Shown here one piece after another: positions 1-8,646 of a DNA stretch of 22,264 nt; the stretch's first letter is position 1; the number at the start of each line of letters is the position of its first letter. This DNA is from Pseudomonadota bacterium (GTDB taxonomy: Bacteria; Pseudomonadota; Alphaproteobacteria; Micropepsales; Micropepsaceae). The stretch is from positions 1-22,264 of the forward strand of contig JAKAVI010000361.1 of NCBI GenBank assembly GCA_021817355.1. The letters are read 5' to 3'. Below the pieces are notes generated by a model that worked only from the letters and a program-made list of their open reading frames with translations, was not told the origin of the DNA and searched no databases. The position numbers were made by a program, and so were the translations under genes.

Positions 1-924
1 GGTATCTGCCAGGTAGATCGCGGTACCTGAGCCTGGTAATTCGCCCGCGGCCCGGCGTGCGGTGGGCCTCGATCCGCTTTGTGACAGAAGCTCGGCGCCG
101 CGTTCAGGGTGACGCGGAACGATGATTGTCAGAAGCTGCGGGAGGTTCTGGCTGAGACGATCGTGGACCGCGAAGATCGTCGCCTCTTCACCCGGATGGG
201 TCTGGGCGGCGAGGAATACCGGGCGCCCGTTTATGGTCTGCCGCAAGCTCTCGAGCCTTGCGGGATCAGCAGGCAGCACAGGAGCATCTGCCTTCAGGCT
301 GCCGGTCACCTTGACCTGCGAAGCACCCAAAAGGTGCAGGCGTTCCGCAGTGCGCCGGTCCTGTACCAGGCACAGGTCATAGGCGGACATCAGCACGCCT
401 GCGCTGCGCCGGGCGCGATACCAGCTTTTGAATGAACGCTCCGACATTCGGCCATTGACCAGTGCCAGCAGAACATTGCGGTCTTTGGCTTCAATCAAGG
501 CATTGGGCCAGATTTCTGAATCGACAAAGAGCGCGATTTGGGGCCGCCAATGGTCCAGAAACCGTGTGACGGCCCCTGGTGTATCGACCACCGCGAATTG
601 ATGCAGTACGCCTGCTGGCAAGCGTTGGCGCAATACCTGGGCACTGCTCACGGTGCCACTGGTAAGAAGGACGCGTCGACCTGGTCTGCGGAGCAGGACC
701 TCGATCAGGGGCAGTGCCGCAAGCGTCTCCCCGACGCTGGCCCCGTGTATCCAGATCAAGGTGCCATCCGGCCGGGGCAGGGTGGTGTAGCCGAGCCGTT
801 CTGCCATACGTTTAGGATCTTCCTTGCCGCGCAACATGCGCTGGCGCAGCAGCACCGGAGCGAGCGGGGTGGCGACGCGAGACAGCAGGCGATAGGCCAT
901 GAGACCGACAGTCAGGTTGCGCAT
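1..924 (-). CDS. waaA: 3-deoxy-D-manno-octulosonic acid (Kdo) transferase, C-terminus cut by window edge
   Basis: This is a glycosyltransferase that adds Kdo from CMP-Kdo to the lipid A precursor at the cytoplasmic face of the inner membrane. The frame is open from ATG at 924 to the left edge (308 codons; the family is usually about 420-430 residues, so roughly the last quarter is missing). The N-terminus has the membrane-anchor-like stretch MRNLTVGLMAYRLLSR, then RMAERLG and the hallmark IWIHGASVGE with its catalytic glutamate. DSEIWPNALI, LVNGRMSERS and the GASQVKVTGSLKAD region follow, and the later IIVPRHPERG matches the nucleotide-binding half. It starts 5 nt after the stop of the MsbA-like gene, so the two are probably co-transcribed and coupled. 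A GGAGGAG lies about 21 nt upstream, far for a ribosome site. The family assignment is strong; mono- or bifunctionality cannot be read from the sequence. Confidence 0.93.
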   Translation of the reverse strand, partial: MRNLTVGLMAYRLLSRVATPLAPVLLRQRMLRGKEDPKRMAERLGYTTLPRPDGTLIWIHGASVGETLAALPLIEVLLRRPGRRVLLTSGTVSSAQVLRQRLPAGVLHQFAVVDTPGAVTRFLDHWRPQIALFVDSEIWPNALIEAKDRNVLLALVNGRMSERSFKSWYRARRSAGVLMSAYDLCLVQDRRTAERLHLLGASQVKVTGSLKADAPVLPADPARLESLRQTINGRPVFLAAQTHPGEEATIFAVHDRLSQNLPQLLTIIVPRHPERGAELLSQSGSRPTARRAAGELPGSGTAIYLADT

Positions 925-929
925 CGGGG

Positions 930-2765
930 TCAGCCGGATACCCGCTCCTCCTGCAGGCCATGGTGATAGAGGCGTGCATAGAGACCTTTGCGCGCCAGCA
1001 GCTCGCCATGGGTGCCGAATTCGGCAATGCGGCCACGATCCAGTACAAAGATACAGTCGGCATCAAGTACTGTTGACAGGCGATGCGCAATCACGAGGGT
1101 GGTACGCCCGCGCATCAGCGCGCTGAGTGCGTCCTGTACCTGCCGTTCGCTTTCACTGTCGAGCGCGCTGGTTGCCTCGTCGAGGAGCAGGATTGGCGCA
1201 TTGCGCACCATTGCCCTGGCGATGGCGATGCGCTGACGCTGTCCCCCGGACAGTTTGAGGCCGCCTTCGCCGACGCGGGTGTCATACCCCTCGGGCATGG
1301 CCATGATGAAATCATGCGCCGCCGCGGCCCGGGCTGCGGCTCTTATTTGCTCAGCGCTGGCATCCTGCCGGCCCAGAGCGATATTTTCGGCAACGGTTGC
1401 GTCGAACAGGATGGGATCTTGGGTGACGAGCGCAATATGGGCGCGCAAGGACGCAAGCGTGAGATCGCGAATGTCGTGTCCGTCGATACGGATGGCTCCA
1501 TCAGCCACGTCGTAGAAGCGCAGCAAAAGATTGAACAGCGTCGATTTGCCGGAACCCGAAGGTCCCACGAGGGCGATTTTCTGACCAGACGCCACGGCAA
1601 AGCTGACGTCTTCAATCGCCGCAATTGCGTCGTCGCCAAGATAGGAGAAGCGCACCTGCTCGAAGCTGATCGCGCCACCCCCATGGGTGATGGTCAAGGT
1701 CAAGGCGGCGGGCCGGTCAATGATGTCAGGGCGGGCATCAATTACATCGAAGATGCGGGTCGCGGCGGTCAGTCCTTCGGCAGCGATTGTCCATAGCTGG
1801 GTGAGGTTGCGCACAGGCTGCTGCGCGAGCAGCATTGCAGCGAGGAAGGCGGCAAAATGACCGAGGGTCAGATGGCCATTCAATCCTTCCCATCCTGCGT
1901 AAAAAATGGTGAAGGCGATCACCAGACCACCAAATAGATCGGTGGACGGTACCGCTGCCGCACGGGCCCGCACCGTGCGCAACAAAAAGCGCAGTCGCTG
2001 CGAGATCTGCGCATCGGCCATGGCTGCGGCATAATTCTCAAGACCATAGGCCTTGATGATGCGCCGTCCCGCAAGGGTCTCGCTAAGCGTGGTCGAAAAA
2101 TTGCTGGTCTCCTGCATGCCCCGATCAACCGATTTGCGGATCGAGCGACCAAGGGCCTGGGTCACCCAGGCAACGGCAGGCAACACCACGAGCGAGATCA
2201 GCGTCAGCTGCCAGTCCATTATCAACATGACCACCATCAGACCGATCAGCGTCAGCAGCTCTTTGCCCAAACCGGCGACACCACGGGCGAGGGAATTGCG
2301 CAGCAGCGAGGCATCGTAAAGAAACTTGGACACGACCTCGCCTGAATGCACGGCGTTCAAGGAGGTCAGATCAAGGCGGATCTGGGCGCGAAACATGTCG
2401 CGCTGGGTGTCGGCCACGATGCGTTCCGCCAGGCCATTGACCAGAGCCAGTTCGATAAAACCGCTGATCGAGCGCACAATCACGACCGCGACGATGGCCA
2501 GGGGTATCAGGACCAGCATGTCGGCGCGCTTCTGGGTGAAAATCAGGTCGAGCGCGGGCTGAACCAGATAGCTCAGCAATGGGGTGGAGGCGGAGGTGAC
2601 CAGCATGGCCGCGATGGCGAAGGTGAGCGTGGTCATGTGCCGGCACACATAGTCGCGCCCAAGCCGGACGATTATGGTCCACTGGCTCGTGGACGGAAAC
2701 ACCGGCTGGTCCGCGGCCGCCGAGGGGCGGTGGTGGGCGGCGGCTTCTGTTGAGGGCTGCGCCAT
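930..2765 (-). CDS. msbA: MsbA-like lipid A export ABC transporter (fused membrane and ATPase domains)
   Basis: This half-transporter is expected to dimerise and flip lipid A-core from the inner to the outer leaflet of the cytoplasmic membrane. With the start at ATG 2765 (MAQPSTEAAA) it has 611 residues, close to the usual 580-610. A frame 20 codons longer exists, but its extension is Cys/Ser-rich and unlike the family. Residues about 40-340 form the exporter membrane domain, with several hydrophobic helices. The ATPase domain has Walker A GPSGSGKST at about 401-409, signature LSGGQ at about 505, Walker B ILLLDEATSALD at about 525 and the H-loop histidine near 561. Position next to waaA supports lipid A rather than drug export, since sequence alone does not separate MsbA from related exporters. 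The gene before it (DUF4170) ends 77 nt upstream. Confidence 0.88.
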   Translation of the reverse strand: MAQPSTEAAAHHRPSAAADQPVFPSTSQWTIIVRLGRDYVCRHMTTLTFAIAAMLVTSASTPLLSYLVQPALDLIFTQKRADMLVLIPLAIVAVVIVRSISGFIELALVNGLAERIVADTQRDMFRAQIRLDLTSLNAVHSGEVVSKFLYDASLLRNSLARGVAGLGKELLTLIGLMVVMLIMDWQLTLISLVVLPAVAWVTQALGRSIRKSVDRGMQETSNFSTTLSETLAGRRIIKAYGLENYAAAMADAQISQRLRFLLRTVRARAAAVPSTDLFGGLVIAFTIFYAGWEGLNGHLTLGHFAAFLAAMLLAQQPVRNLTQLWTIAAEGLTAATRIFDVIDARPDIIDRPAALTLTITHGGGAISFEQVRFSYLGDDAIAAIEDVSFAVASGQKIALVGPSGSGKSTLFNLLLRFYDVADGAIRIDGHDIRDLTLASLRAHIALVTQDPILFDATVAENIALGRQDASAEQIRAAARAAAAHDFIMAMPEGYDTRVGEGGLKLSGGQRQRIAIARAMVRNAPILLLDEATSALDSESERQVQDALSALMRGRTTLVIAHRLSTVLDADCIFVLDRGRIAEFGTHGELLARKGLYARLYHHGLQEERVSG

Positions 2766-2842
2766 GTTAGGTGGCTCATAGCATGAGCGCGACAGGCAGT
2801 GCGAGGCGCAGCTGCAGGCCGCCAACGAGGGAGGCTCGGGCC

Positions 2843-3076
2843 CTAGCGGGGTTCGGGTGCGAGCAGCTTGTGCAAGTGGACTACGAAGTAACGCATCTGG
2901 GCGTTATCCACCGTGGCCTGTGCCTTGGCCCGCCAGGCCGTCAGGGCAGAGTTGTAGTCGGGATAGATGCCCACGATGTCCAGCGCGGCCAGATCCTTGA
3001 ACTGGCTGGAGTCTGGTGCGACCACCTCCCCGCCAAATACCAGGTGCAGAAGCTGCTCGGTTGCGGATTTGTTCAT
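2843..3076 (-). CDS. DUF4170 family small protein
   Basis: This is a 77-residue soluble protein starting MNKSATEQLLHLVFGGEV and containing FKDLAALDIVGIYPDY, AWRAKAQATVDNA and MRYFVVHLHKLL. From memory this pattern is DUF4170, a small family of unknown function that sits in alphaproteobacteria beside CysQ-like phosphatase and Kdo transferase genes, as here. The start is set by AGAGGAG five bases before ATG 3076; a longer open frame upstream overlaps the phosphatase gene and has no such site. It begins 10 nt after the phosphatase stop. No signal peptide or membrane segment is seen. Its linkage to lipopolysaccharide genes suggests a role in envelope metabolism, but that is only context. Confidence 0.85.
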   Translation of the reverse strand: MNKSATEQLLHLVFGGEVVAPDSSQFKDLAALDIVGIYPDYNSALTAWRAKAQATVDNAQMRYFVVHLHKLLAPEPR

Positions 3077-3086
3077 GAGCTCCTCT

Positions 3087-3899
3087 TTATTTCGGTAAGG
3101 GCGTCGCGTGCAGTCGCTCGAGCAACGCCGCATGCAGGCTGGGCCCGGCACAGACAAAGGGCGCAAGCTTTGCGGTTGGTCCATTATAACGGAAGGGGTG
3201 ACCGGAATGGTCGCTGACCCGCCCGCCGGCTTCGCTGACAATGACGTCAGCCGCCGCAAGATCCCATTCATGCTTGGCAGACTGCACCAGCGCGGCATCG
3301 AATCGGCCTGCAGCTACCAGTGCGAGGCGATAAGCAATGGAACTGCGGTTTTCAATATGCATCTGCGGCCAGGCGGGCAGGGGCGGGATATGCCACTGCG
3401 GATAGCGGAAAATGGCGCTGCCCGCCAGCATGCGACAGCCCGAGATGGATGGTTGGGCATTCACCTGGATGAGGGACCCGTTCAAGTGGGCGCCACGGTC
3501 CTGGGCGGCGGAAAAAAATTCGTCGAGAATGGGGTTGAACACCACCCCGCAGAGCGGGCGGCCATCGTGCACCACAGCTGCGCAGATCGTGAACTGGGGG
3601 CGCTGTCTGATGAAGGCGCTCGTCCCGTCAATCGGATCGATCACAAAGAGCGTACGCGCCGTCAGCCGCAACTTGTTGTCGGCGCTTTCTTCGGACAGCC
3701 AGGCATAGTTGGGACGGGCGGGGCGCAGACGCGATTCGAGTAAAGCATTTACGGCCAGGTCGGCCTCGCTGACAGGTGACCCGCCCTTTTTGCTCCAGCT
3801 CTTGACGGTACTGCCAAAATGGCTCGACGCCACCGCGCCGGCATCACGCACCGATTGCTCGAGCAGATGCAGATCGGCGACGACATCAGGCTCCTGCAA
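3087..3899 (-). CDS. Inositol monophosphatase family enzyme, CysQ-like (3'(2'),5'-bisphosphate nucleotidase)
   Basis: This is a Mg-dependent, lithium-sensitive-type phosphatase fold of 270 residues. Visible metal ligands are E70 in WLSEES, D88 and D91 in VIDPIDGTSAF and D213 in HEWDLAAADV, followed by the family's SEAGGRVSD. CysQ members remove a phosphate from 3'-phosphoadenosine 5'-phosphate, recycling the by-product of sulfate activation; inositol-1-phosphate is the other common substrate, and sequence does not decide between them. The start is taken as TTG 3899, which overlaps the pmbA stop by 14 nt and has GAGGG eight bases upstream; a GTG at codon 17 is an alternative. It lies inside the leftward envelope operon, followed by DUF4170. 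Confidence 0.88.
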   Translation of the reverse strand: MQEPDVVADLHLLEQSVRDAGAVASSHFGSTVKSWSKKGGSPVSEADLAVNALLESRLRPARPNYAWLSEESADNKLRLTARTLFVIDPIDGTSAFIRQRPQFTICAAVVHDGRPLCGVVFNPILDEFFSAAQDRGAHLNGSLIQVNAQPSISGCRMLAGSAIFRYPQWHIPPLPAWPQMHIENRSSIAYRLALVAAGRFDAALVQSAKHEWDLAAADVIVSEAGGRVSDHSGHPFRYNGPTAKLAPFVCAGPSLHAALLERLHATPLPK

Positions 3900-5229
3900 T
3901 GGTCATACCCTCGACTCGGAGCGTCGGCGCATTGGTACCATAGCGGAATTCAAGGTCACTAGCCGGTGTCAGGTGGAGGAACATGTCCTTGAGGTTTCCG
4001 GCAATGGTCACGCCGGCCACTGGATAAAGAATTTCCCCGTTCTCGATCCAGAAGCCACTGGCGCCACGGCTATAGTCACCGGTGACCGCGTTGACACCCA
4101 TGCCCATTAGTTCAGTGACATAGAAGCCGTCTTTGATATCCGCGATCAGCTGCGCGGGAGTAAGAACGCCGGCTTGCATGTAAAGATTGGTCGGGGCCGG
4201 GGCTGGCGGGCCGCCGGTGCCGCGAGCCGCGTGACCGGTAGTGGTCAGGCCAAGCTGGCGGGCGCTGGCGCAGTCGAGCAGCCAGGATGTGAGCACGCCC
4301 TTGTGAATCAGGTTCTGGCAGCGGTTACGCACGCCCTCCCCATCAAAGGGCTTTGAGCGCAAACCCCGTCGGCGGTGAGGATCATCCACAATGCTGATCG
4401 CCGACGCAAAGACCTCGCCGCCGAGGCAGTCCTTGAGGAAGCTAACCCCACGGGCGATGGCATTGCCCGAGATGGCGCCAACAAAATGCCCGAGCAGGCT
4501 GCCGGCCACGCGCGGATCAAAGACCACGGGCAGGGCTGCAGATTTTGCCTTGCGCGGATTGAGGCGGGCAACGGTGCGTTCGCCGGCTCTGCGACCAACC
4601 ACGCCTACGGGCTCAAGGTCAGAGGCGTGGCGGGCGCTGACCCCATCATAGTCCCGCTCCATGAGGGTTCCCTCCCCCGCCAGGACCGCGACCCCTAGAC
4701 TGCTGCTGGTGGCAGCGTACTTTCCGAAAAAGCCCCCACTGGTCGCAAGTGCGATTGCATTGCGGCCGAAAGAGGCGCCGCCACCTTCGGAATTGGTGAC
4801 GCCCTGCACGGCCATCGCCGCCGCCTCGATATCTTTGGCCCTTGCAATCAGGATCTCTGTGGTTGGCTCTTGCGGGTCTTCGAGATCGAGGTCCGCAATT
4901 TGTGTGGCCAGGAGTTCGGCGGGGGCGAGACCGGCGAAGCGGTCCTCCGGGGCGAGGCGGGCCATGGCCACGGCCCTTTCAGGAAGTTCGTCCACGGCCT
5001 CCCGGGTAAGATCGCTTGAGGACACGAAGGCCACGCGCTGGCCAACAAAGACCCGCAACCCCAGATGGCGGCTTTCGGAGCGTTCAACATCTTCAAGGTT
5101 ACCGAGGCGGTAGGACACCCCGGCCGCGGTGCTTTCCACGATCAGAGCATCGGCCGCATCAGCACCAGCGGCGCGGGCCGCGGCAATCAGATGCGCGAGC
5201 AAATCCTGCGGAGTATCGGTCGTCGTCAC
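3886..5229 (-). CDS. pmbA: TldE/PmbA family metalloprotease subunit
   Basis: This is the PmbA (TldE) partner of the TldD/TldE zinc protease, which processes small peptides such as microcins in enterobacteria. Its substrate in alphaproteobacteria is unclear. The protein runs about 447 residues from GTG 5229 (VTTTDTPQDLL), the family's usual size. It carries NLEDVERSESRHLGLRVFVG near the N-terminus, the VTNSEGGGASFGRN motif, PVVFDPRVAGSLLGHFVGAISG, and the C-terminal NLYMQAG and GVNAVTGDYSRGASGFWIENGE segments. No HExxxH is seen, as expected for the TldE subunit; a tldD gene is not in the window. GTG 5229 lies 4 nt after the MAPEG stop; a TTG at 5247 would give an 18-nt longer gene overlapping that stop. 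The 3' end overlaps the phosphatase gene. Confidence 0.93.
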   Translation of the reverse strand: MTTTDTPQDLLAHLIAAARAAGADAADALIVESTAAGVSYRLGNLEDVERSESRHLGLRVFVGQRVAFVSSSDLTREAVDELPERAVAMARLAPEDRFAGLAPAELLATQIADLDLEDPQEPTTEILIARAKDIEAAAMAVQGVTNSEGGGASFGRNAIALATSGGFFGKYAATSSSLGVAVLAGEGTLMERDYDGVSARHASDLEPVGVVGRRAGERTVARLNPRKAKSAALPVVFDPRVAGSLLGHFVGAISGNAIARGVSFLKDCLGGEVFASAISIVDDPHRRRGLRSKPFDGEGVRNRCQNLIHKGVLTSWLLDCASARQLGLTTTGHAARGTGGPPAPAPTNLYMQAGVLTPAQLIADIKDGFYVTELMGMGVNAVTGDYSRGASGFWIENGEILYPVAGVTIAGNLKDMFLHLTPASDLEFRYGTNAPTLRVEGMTIAGA

Positions 5230-5233
5230 GGTC

Positions 5234-5659
5234 TCAGGAAGCCACAAGCCCAGGCACTATCGCAAGCCACAGAAGTGCGACAATCCCAACAATATAGGCA
5301 AGGAAGGTCAAAATCATGCCCACAAGGCGCAAGGTGGAGGGCCCCTCATTGCGGGACAAGGCAATGCCGTGAAGGAGCCGGCCGATGGTGAGGGGCAGTC
5401 CGACAGCATGCAGGATCCATACCGGGCTCCCCAGTGAGCTCAGGCCCAGCATCAGGACCAGGGCCATGGGAGTGTATTCGGTGTTGTTCGCGTGCGCCCG
5501 GAGCCGGCGTCCGAGCTCGGGCTTGCCGCCGTCGCCAATGCCAACATTGGCGTTCATCCGGGCTCGCACGGCGAGGGCGCCCAGAACCAGCATAATCAGG
5601 GCATTGAGCGCAGCATAGATGGCAAACAGGTGGAACGGGTCGGACAGAATACCGGACAT
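5234..5659 (-). CDS. MAPEG family membrane protein
   Basis: This 141-residue integral membrane protein begins MSGILSDPFHLFAIYAAL. It has about four hydrophobic helices and the MAPEG-type core RRLRAHANNTEYTPMALVLM, followed by GRLLHGIALS. MAPEG proteins include microsomal glutathione transferases and related membrane enzymes; bacterial members like this (YecN type) have no settled substrate. The start at ATG 5659 has GGAG eight bases upstream. The frame continues 35 codons further up without a ribosome site or family resemblance, so the shorter start is preferred. It is the first recognisable gene of the leftward operon leading to pmbA, whose start follows 4 nt after its stop. A second, different MAPEG gene lies at 14208-14651. 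Confidence 0.86.
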   Translation of the reverse strand: MSGILSDPFHLFAIYAALNALIMLVLGALAVRARMNANVGIGDGGKPELGRRLRAHANNTEYTPMALVLMLGLSSLGSPVWILHAVGLPLTIGRLLHGIALSRNEGPSTLRLVGMILTFLAYIVGIVALLWLAIVPGLVAS

Positions 5660-5861
5660 CGCGAATCTCCCAGCCAAAACGGGGGCCATGTGACGGCCCT
5701 GCATGATCAAGGTCAAGCGGTTGAGGACAAGAGTCTGGCGCCCGATCATGGGGAGCGGCCACAAGGGACGGTCTATAGGCTCCGGCTCATGAGTGCGGGG
5801 GGGCTGTGGTGCAGGATGGGGCAGCGATCTGCCTGCCGCCTCATCCCGGGGTCATTCGCCT
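5660..5861. other. Intergenic gap, probable promoter region of the leftward operon
   Basis: This 202-bp gap lies between the end of the protease-like gene and the start of the MAPEG gene, both leftward. It should hold the terminator of the former and the promoter of the latter operon, but I see no convincing hairpin with a T-run nor a clear -35/-10 pair. Confidence 0.4.
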
Positions 5862-6845
5862 TTACTGCGGCGTGCCCGTCGGAGTGATGTAGAGCATGTG
5901 CTCATGGTAGGCGATGTAGACATGAAAATGTTGCAGAATATCGCCGCCGATCAGCAACGGTGGGAGGGCACGCGAATTCTGGTGTGAAAATAGGCTGCCA
6001 AGAGCCGGTCCATTATCGATATGACGTCTTGCTGCATCATGAACCAGTACGAGCTTGGGATTGCTCACTTTTATCCCGTTGAGGGTGAGGCTGTGGAAGC
6101 GATGGGTAAAGTAGGTATCGCCATCGCTGCCGGGGACGTAGCCCACCGCTGGGGTATCGGCACTTCCGGGGGTGACGCTGAAATCGGACTCGGCTGTGGA
6201 GAGGTTCAGAACGGAGCGGGAGGCGCCGGTATCAACGATTGCGTTTAGGGCAACGCCATCCAGAATGACTCGCACGATGATTTGCCAGCCATTATTCAAA
6301 GACATGGGAATGGCGGCGATGGCGCTGGTTTTCCAGTAGATGACGTGCCCCGGACAGTGATCTGACGACAGGATTGAGAGTGTATTGCTGCCATAATCAA
6401 TATCGACGTCAAAGCTTTTCAGCATATTGGCGCCGAGCACGCCGATGAGTTTTGTACCGCTGAATTGTCCGGCGATGTTTTGGTTGGCCCCCATTTCAAA
6501 GAAATCGACGCGGCGCCAGTGAAGGCGTCCGAGGGCAAAGGTCTTGGCGCGAATGCCGTATTGGCCATATCTGCCGGACAGGTCGTACACGCGCCAATCT
6601 GTGGCTCTGCTTGGCAGGTGGAGCGCCTTGACCGCTGCCGGGCTCACCAGGGAAAACGAGGCCCCGGTATCAAGCAACATTTCGCGGCTCTTGCCGTCGA
6701 TCACGACAGGAACGTGCAGGCGTGTGCTTGTGTGGTGCCGCTGAAAATGAAGCCGCGTCAGAAGGGTAAGCGGCTTGCAGGCGTGGGCCTGCCCTAGGGG
6801 AGCTGTGAGGAGGGCGCAGACGGCAACGATCCAGAGGCAGCGCAT
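5862..6845 (-). CDS. Secreted two-domain retropepsin/pepsin-like aspartyl protease
   Basis: This is a 327-residue protein with a clear signal peptide (MRCLWIVAVCALLTAPLGQA, cut probably after the HA near residue 22), so it should act in the periplasm or at the envelope. It carries two aspartyl-protease motifs: MLLDTGASFSLV with D59 and AIVDTGASRSVL with D205. Each is followed about 70-95 residues later by the matching hydrophobic-hydrophobic-Gly element: LIGVLGANMLKSFDVDIDYG in the first half and LLIGGDILQHFHVYIAY in the second. Both halves therefore look like complete lobes of one bilobal enzyme rather than a single retropepsin monomer. Its substrate is unknown. It starts 64 bp after the ubiD stop, so it may be read from the ubiD promoter. 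Upstream of ATG 6845 only a weak GGGATGG site is visible. Confidence 0.82.
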   Translation of the reverse strand: MRCLWIVAVCALLTAPLGQAHACKPLTLLTRLHFQRHHTSTRLHVPVVIDGKSREMLLDTGASFSLVSPAAVKALHLPSRATDWRVYDLSGRYGQYGIRAKTFALGRLHWRRVDFFEMGANQNIAGQFSGTKLIGVLGANMLKSFDVDIDYGSNTLSILSSDHCPGHVIYWKTSAIAAIPMSLNNGWQIIVRVILDGVALNAIVDTGASRSVLNLSTAESDFSVTPGSADTPAVGYVPGSDGDTYFTHRFHSLTLNGIKVSNPKLVLVHDAARRHIDNGPALGSLFSHQNSRALPPLLIGGDILQHFHVYIAYHEHMLYITPTGTPQ

Positions 6846-6909
6846 TTAACCATCCCAAGTTTAGAACAATAAGCACACATGTCCGCTCTCTATGGCAAGA
6901 CGTTATCGC

Positions 6910-8448
6910 CTACCAGATCGGGCGGCCGTCGCCCGGCAGACCGAGGCTTTCCCAGATCCTGCTCACCCGCGCCACAACGCTTGGGTCCATCGCCAGCTTG
7001 CGTCCCCACTCGCGGTTGGTTTCGGGGGGGAGCTTGTTGGTGGCGTCGAGGCCGATCTTTGAACCCAGTCCGGATTGCGGGGAAGCAAAGTCGAGATAGT
7101 CGATCGGGGTATGCTCGATGAGGGTGATGTCGCGCGCCGGATCCATCCGTGTTGCCACAGACCACATCACATCTTTCCAATTCCTTGCATCGATGTCCTC
7201 GTCCACCACGATAACCCATTTGGTGTACATGAACTGGCGCAGATAGGACCAGGTGGCGAGCATCACCCGCTTGGCATGTCCGGGGTAGGCCTTTTTCATG
7301 CGGATGACGGCAATACGGTAGGAGCAGCCTTCGGGAGGCAGCCAAAAATCCAGGATCTCGGGAAATTGCTGCTGGAGTAGCGGAATGAAGACTTCGTTGA
7401 GTGCCTCGCCGAGTACGCTGGGTTCGTCCGGTGGACGGCCTGTAAAGGTCGACAGATAGATCGGGGCCTTGCGCATGGTCAGCGCCGTGACCGTGAACAC
7501 CGGAAAGCGCTCGACCGCATTGTAATAGCCGGTGTGGTCGCCATAGGGGCCCTCTTCGGCATAGTCGGTAAGGCTGACCTCACCTTCGAGCACGATTTCG
7601 GCCTCCGCCGGGACCTTGAGCGGCTGGCTCACGCAATCCACGAGGTCGGCGCGGGCCCCACGCATCAGCCCGGCAAACTGATATTCGGAAAGGGTGTCAG
7701 GAACCGGTGTGACCGCCGCCAGGATGGTACCGGGATCAGCGCCCAGCACCGCCGCCGCGGGCAGGGGGTCGGTTCGCGTCTTGGCCCAGCGGGCATGATG
7801 CTGAGCTCCCCCCCGATGTTTCAGCCAGCGCATGACAGTCTGGCGCTTGTTGAGTACCTGCATGCGGTAGATGCCGAGGTTGAAATTGTCCTCGCGGGCA
7901 TCAGCCGGCCCCTTGGTGACGACGAGCGGCCAGGTGATCAGCGGGGCGGGCTCAGACGGCCAGCAGGTTTGTACCGGCAGACGTGTGAGATCGATATCGT
8001 CGCCCCTGAGCACGATCTCCTGACAGGGTGCATTGGCACCCAACAGCCCACCTCGGGTCTTGGGTTTCATCGCGAGCGCCGTCCTTGCAAGAGGCAGGAG
8101 CTCGACGGCCTCGGCCAAAGAGCGCGGTGGCTCAGGTTGACGCAGCGTGGCCAGCAGCTCCCCGACTTCGCGCAAGGAGCGGGCATCCCTGCGTTCCTTG
8201 CCCCCCAGGCTGACCCCCATGGCAACGCGCTTGACCGTACCGAAGAGATTGACGAGGACGGGAATGTCGCTGGGGGTGCCGTCGGCGCGGACCGGGGCTT
8301 CGAACAGGACGGCGGGACCTTGCTGTGCGAGCAGCCGGGTCTGGATCTCGGTCATTTCAAGAACAGTGGAAACCGGTTCGCGGACACGCACGAGTTCGCC
8401 CTCACGCTCGAGACGGGCGATGAAATCACGCAAGGAGCGATAGCTCAT
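6910..8448 (-). CDS. ubiD: UbiD family decarboxylase, 4-hydroxy-3-polyprenylbenzoate decarboxylase
   Basis: This enzyme removes the carboxyl group of 4-hydroxy-3-polyprenylbenzoate in ubiquinone synthesis. It depends on prenylated FMN made by UbiX, which is not in the window. The 512 residues match full-length UbiD (about 490-510). Seen motifs are the start [35 protein letters not shown] (cofactor and metal site), the catalytic-acid region [15 protein letters not shown], and [26 protein letters not shown] 8448 has AGGA six bases upstream. UbiA, the prenyltransferase that makes its substrate, is encoded at 14767-15729, which supports a ubiquinone role over that of other UbiD-fold decarboxylases. 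The gene is divergent from the permease gene at 8647. Confidence 0.93.
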   Translation of the reverse strand: MSYRSLRDFIARLEREGELVRVREPVSTVLEMTEIQTRLLAQQGPAVLFEAPVRADGTPSDIPVLVNLFGTVKRVAMGVSLGGKERRDARSLREVGELLATLRQPEPPRSLAEAVELLPLARTALAMKPKTRGGLLGANAPCQEIVLRGDDIDLTRLPVQTCWPSEPAPLITWPLVVTKGPADAREDNFNLGIYRMQVLNKRQTVMRWLKHRGGAQHHARWAKTRTDPLPAAAVLGADPGTILAAVTPVPDTLSEYQFAGLMRGARADLVDCVSQPLKVPAEAEIVLEGEVSLTDYAEEGPYGDHTGYYNAVERFPVFTVTALTMRKAPIYLSTFTGRPPDEPSVLGEALNEVFIPLLQQQFPEILDFWLPPEGCSYRIAVIRMKKAYPGHAKRVMLATWSYLRQFMYTKWVIVVDEDIDARNWKDVMWSVATRMDPARDITLIEHTPIDYLDFASPQSGLGSKIGLDATNKLPPETNREWGRKLAMDPSVVARVSRIWESLGLPGDGRPIW

Positions 8449-8646
8449 GATAATCCTGTCGGCAGGTGTTTAAGTCTTATCGCCCCCTAGCGCCCATACT
8501 GACAAGGCATGCAGGAGGGTGCGGTCACGGCAATGTGCCTGTTCGCGTTTCGTGTTGATCTTTGCGCTGGCCGCAAGAGCCGGTAGGCTCGCCCCCAAAC
8601 CGGTGGCCGTCGATTCGCGGCACGTTTAACTCATCAGGGGTCCTCA
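8449..8646. promoter_or_regulatory. Divergent intergenic region between ubiD and the permease gene
   Basis: This 198-bp gap separates the starts of two divergent genes and must hold both promoters. AGGGG six bases before ATG 8647 is the permease ribosome site and AGGA is the ubiD site. I see no convincing operator or paired promoter boxes; a TTGATC at 8553-8558 lacks a partner at a normal distance. Confidence 0.5.

Noticed and set aside
812..1090. Minus-strand open frame across the end of the ABC transporter gene
   Set aside because: It overlaps the transporter and Kdo transferase genes in another frame and shows no family pattern.
1083..1796. Plus-strand frame of 237 codons opposite the ABC transporter
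   Set aside because: It is antisense to the ATPase domain with its Walker motifs and has no family pattern.
7534..8490. Long plus-strand frame of 318 codons opposite ubiD
   Set aside because: It is fully antisense to ubiD, whose translation is unmistakable; high GC makes such long shadow frames common.
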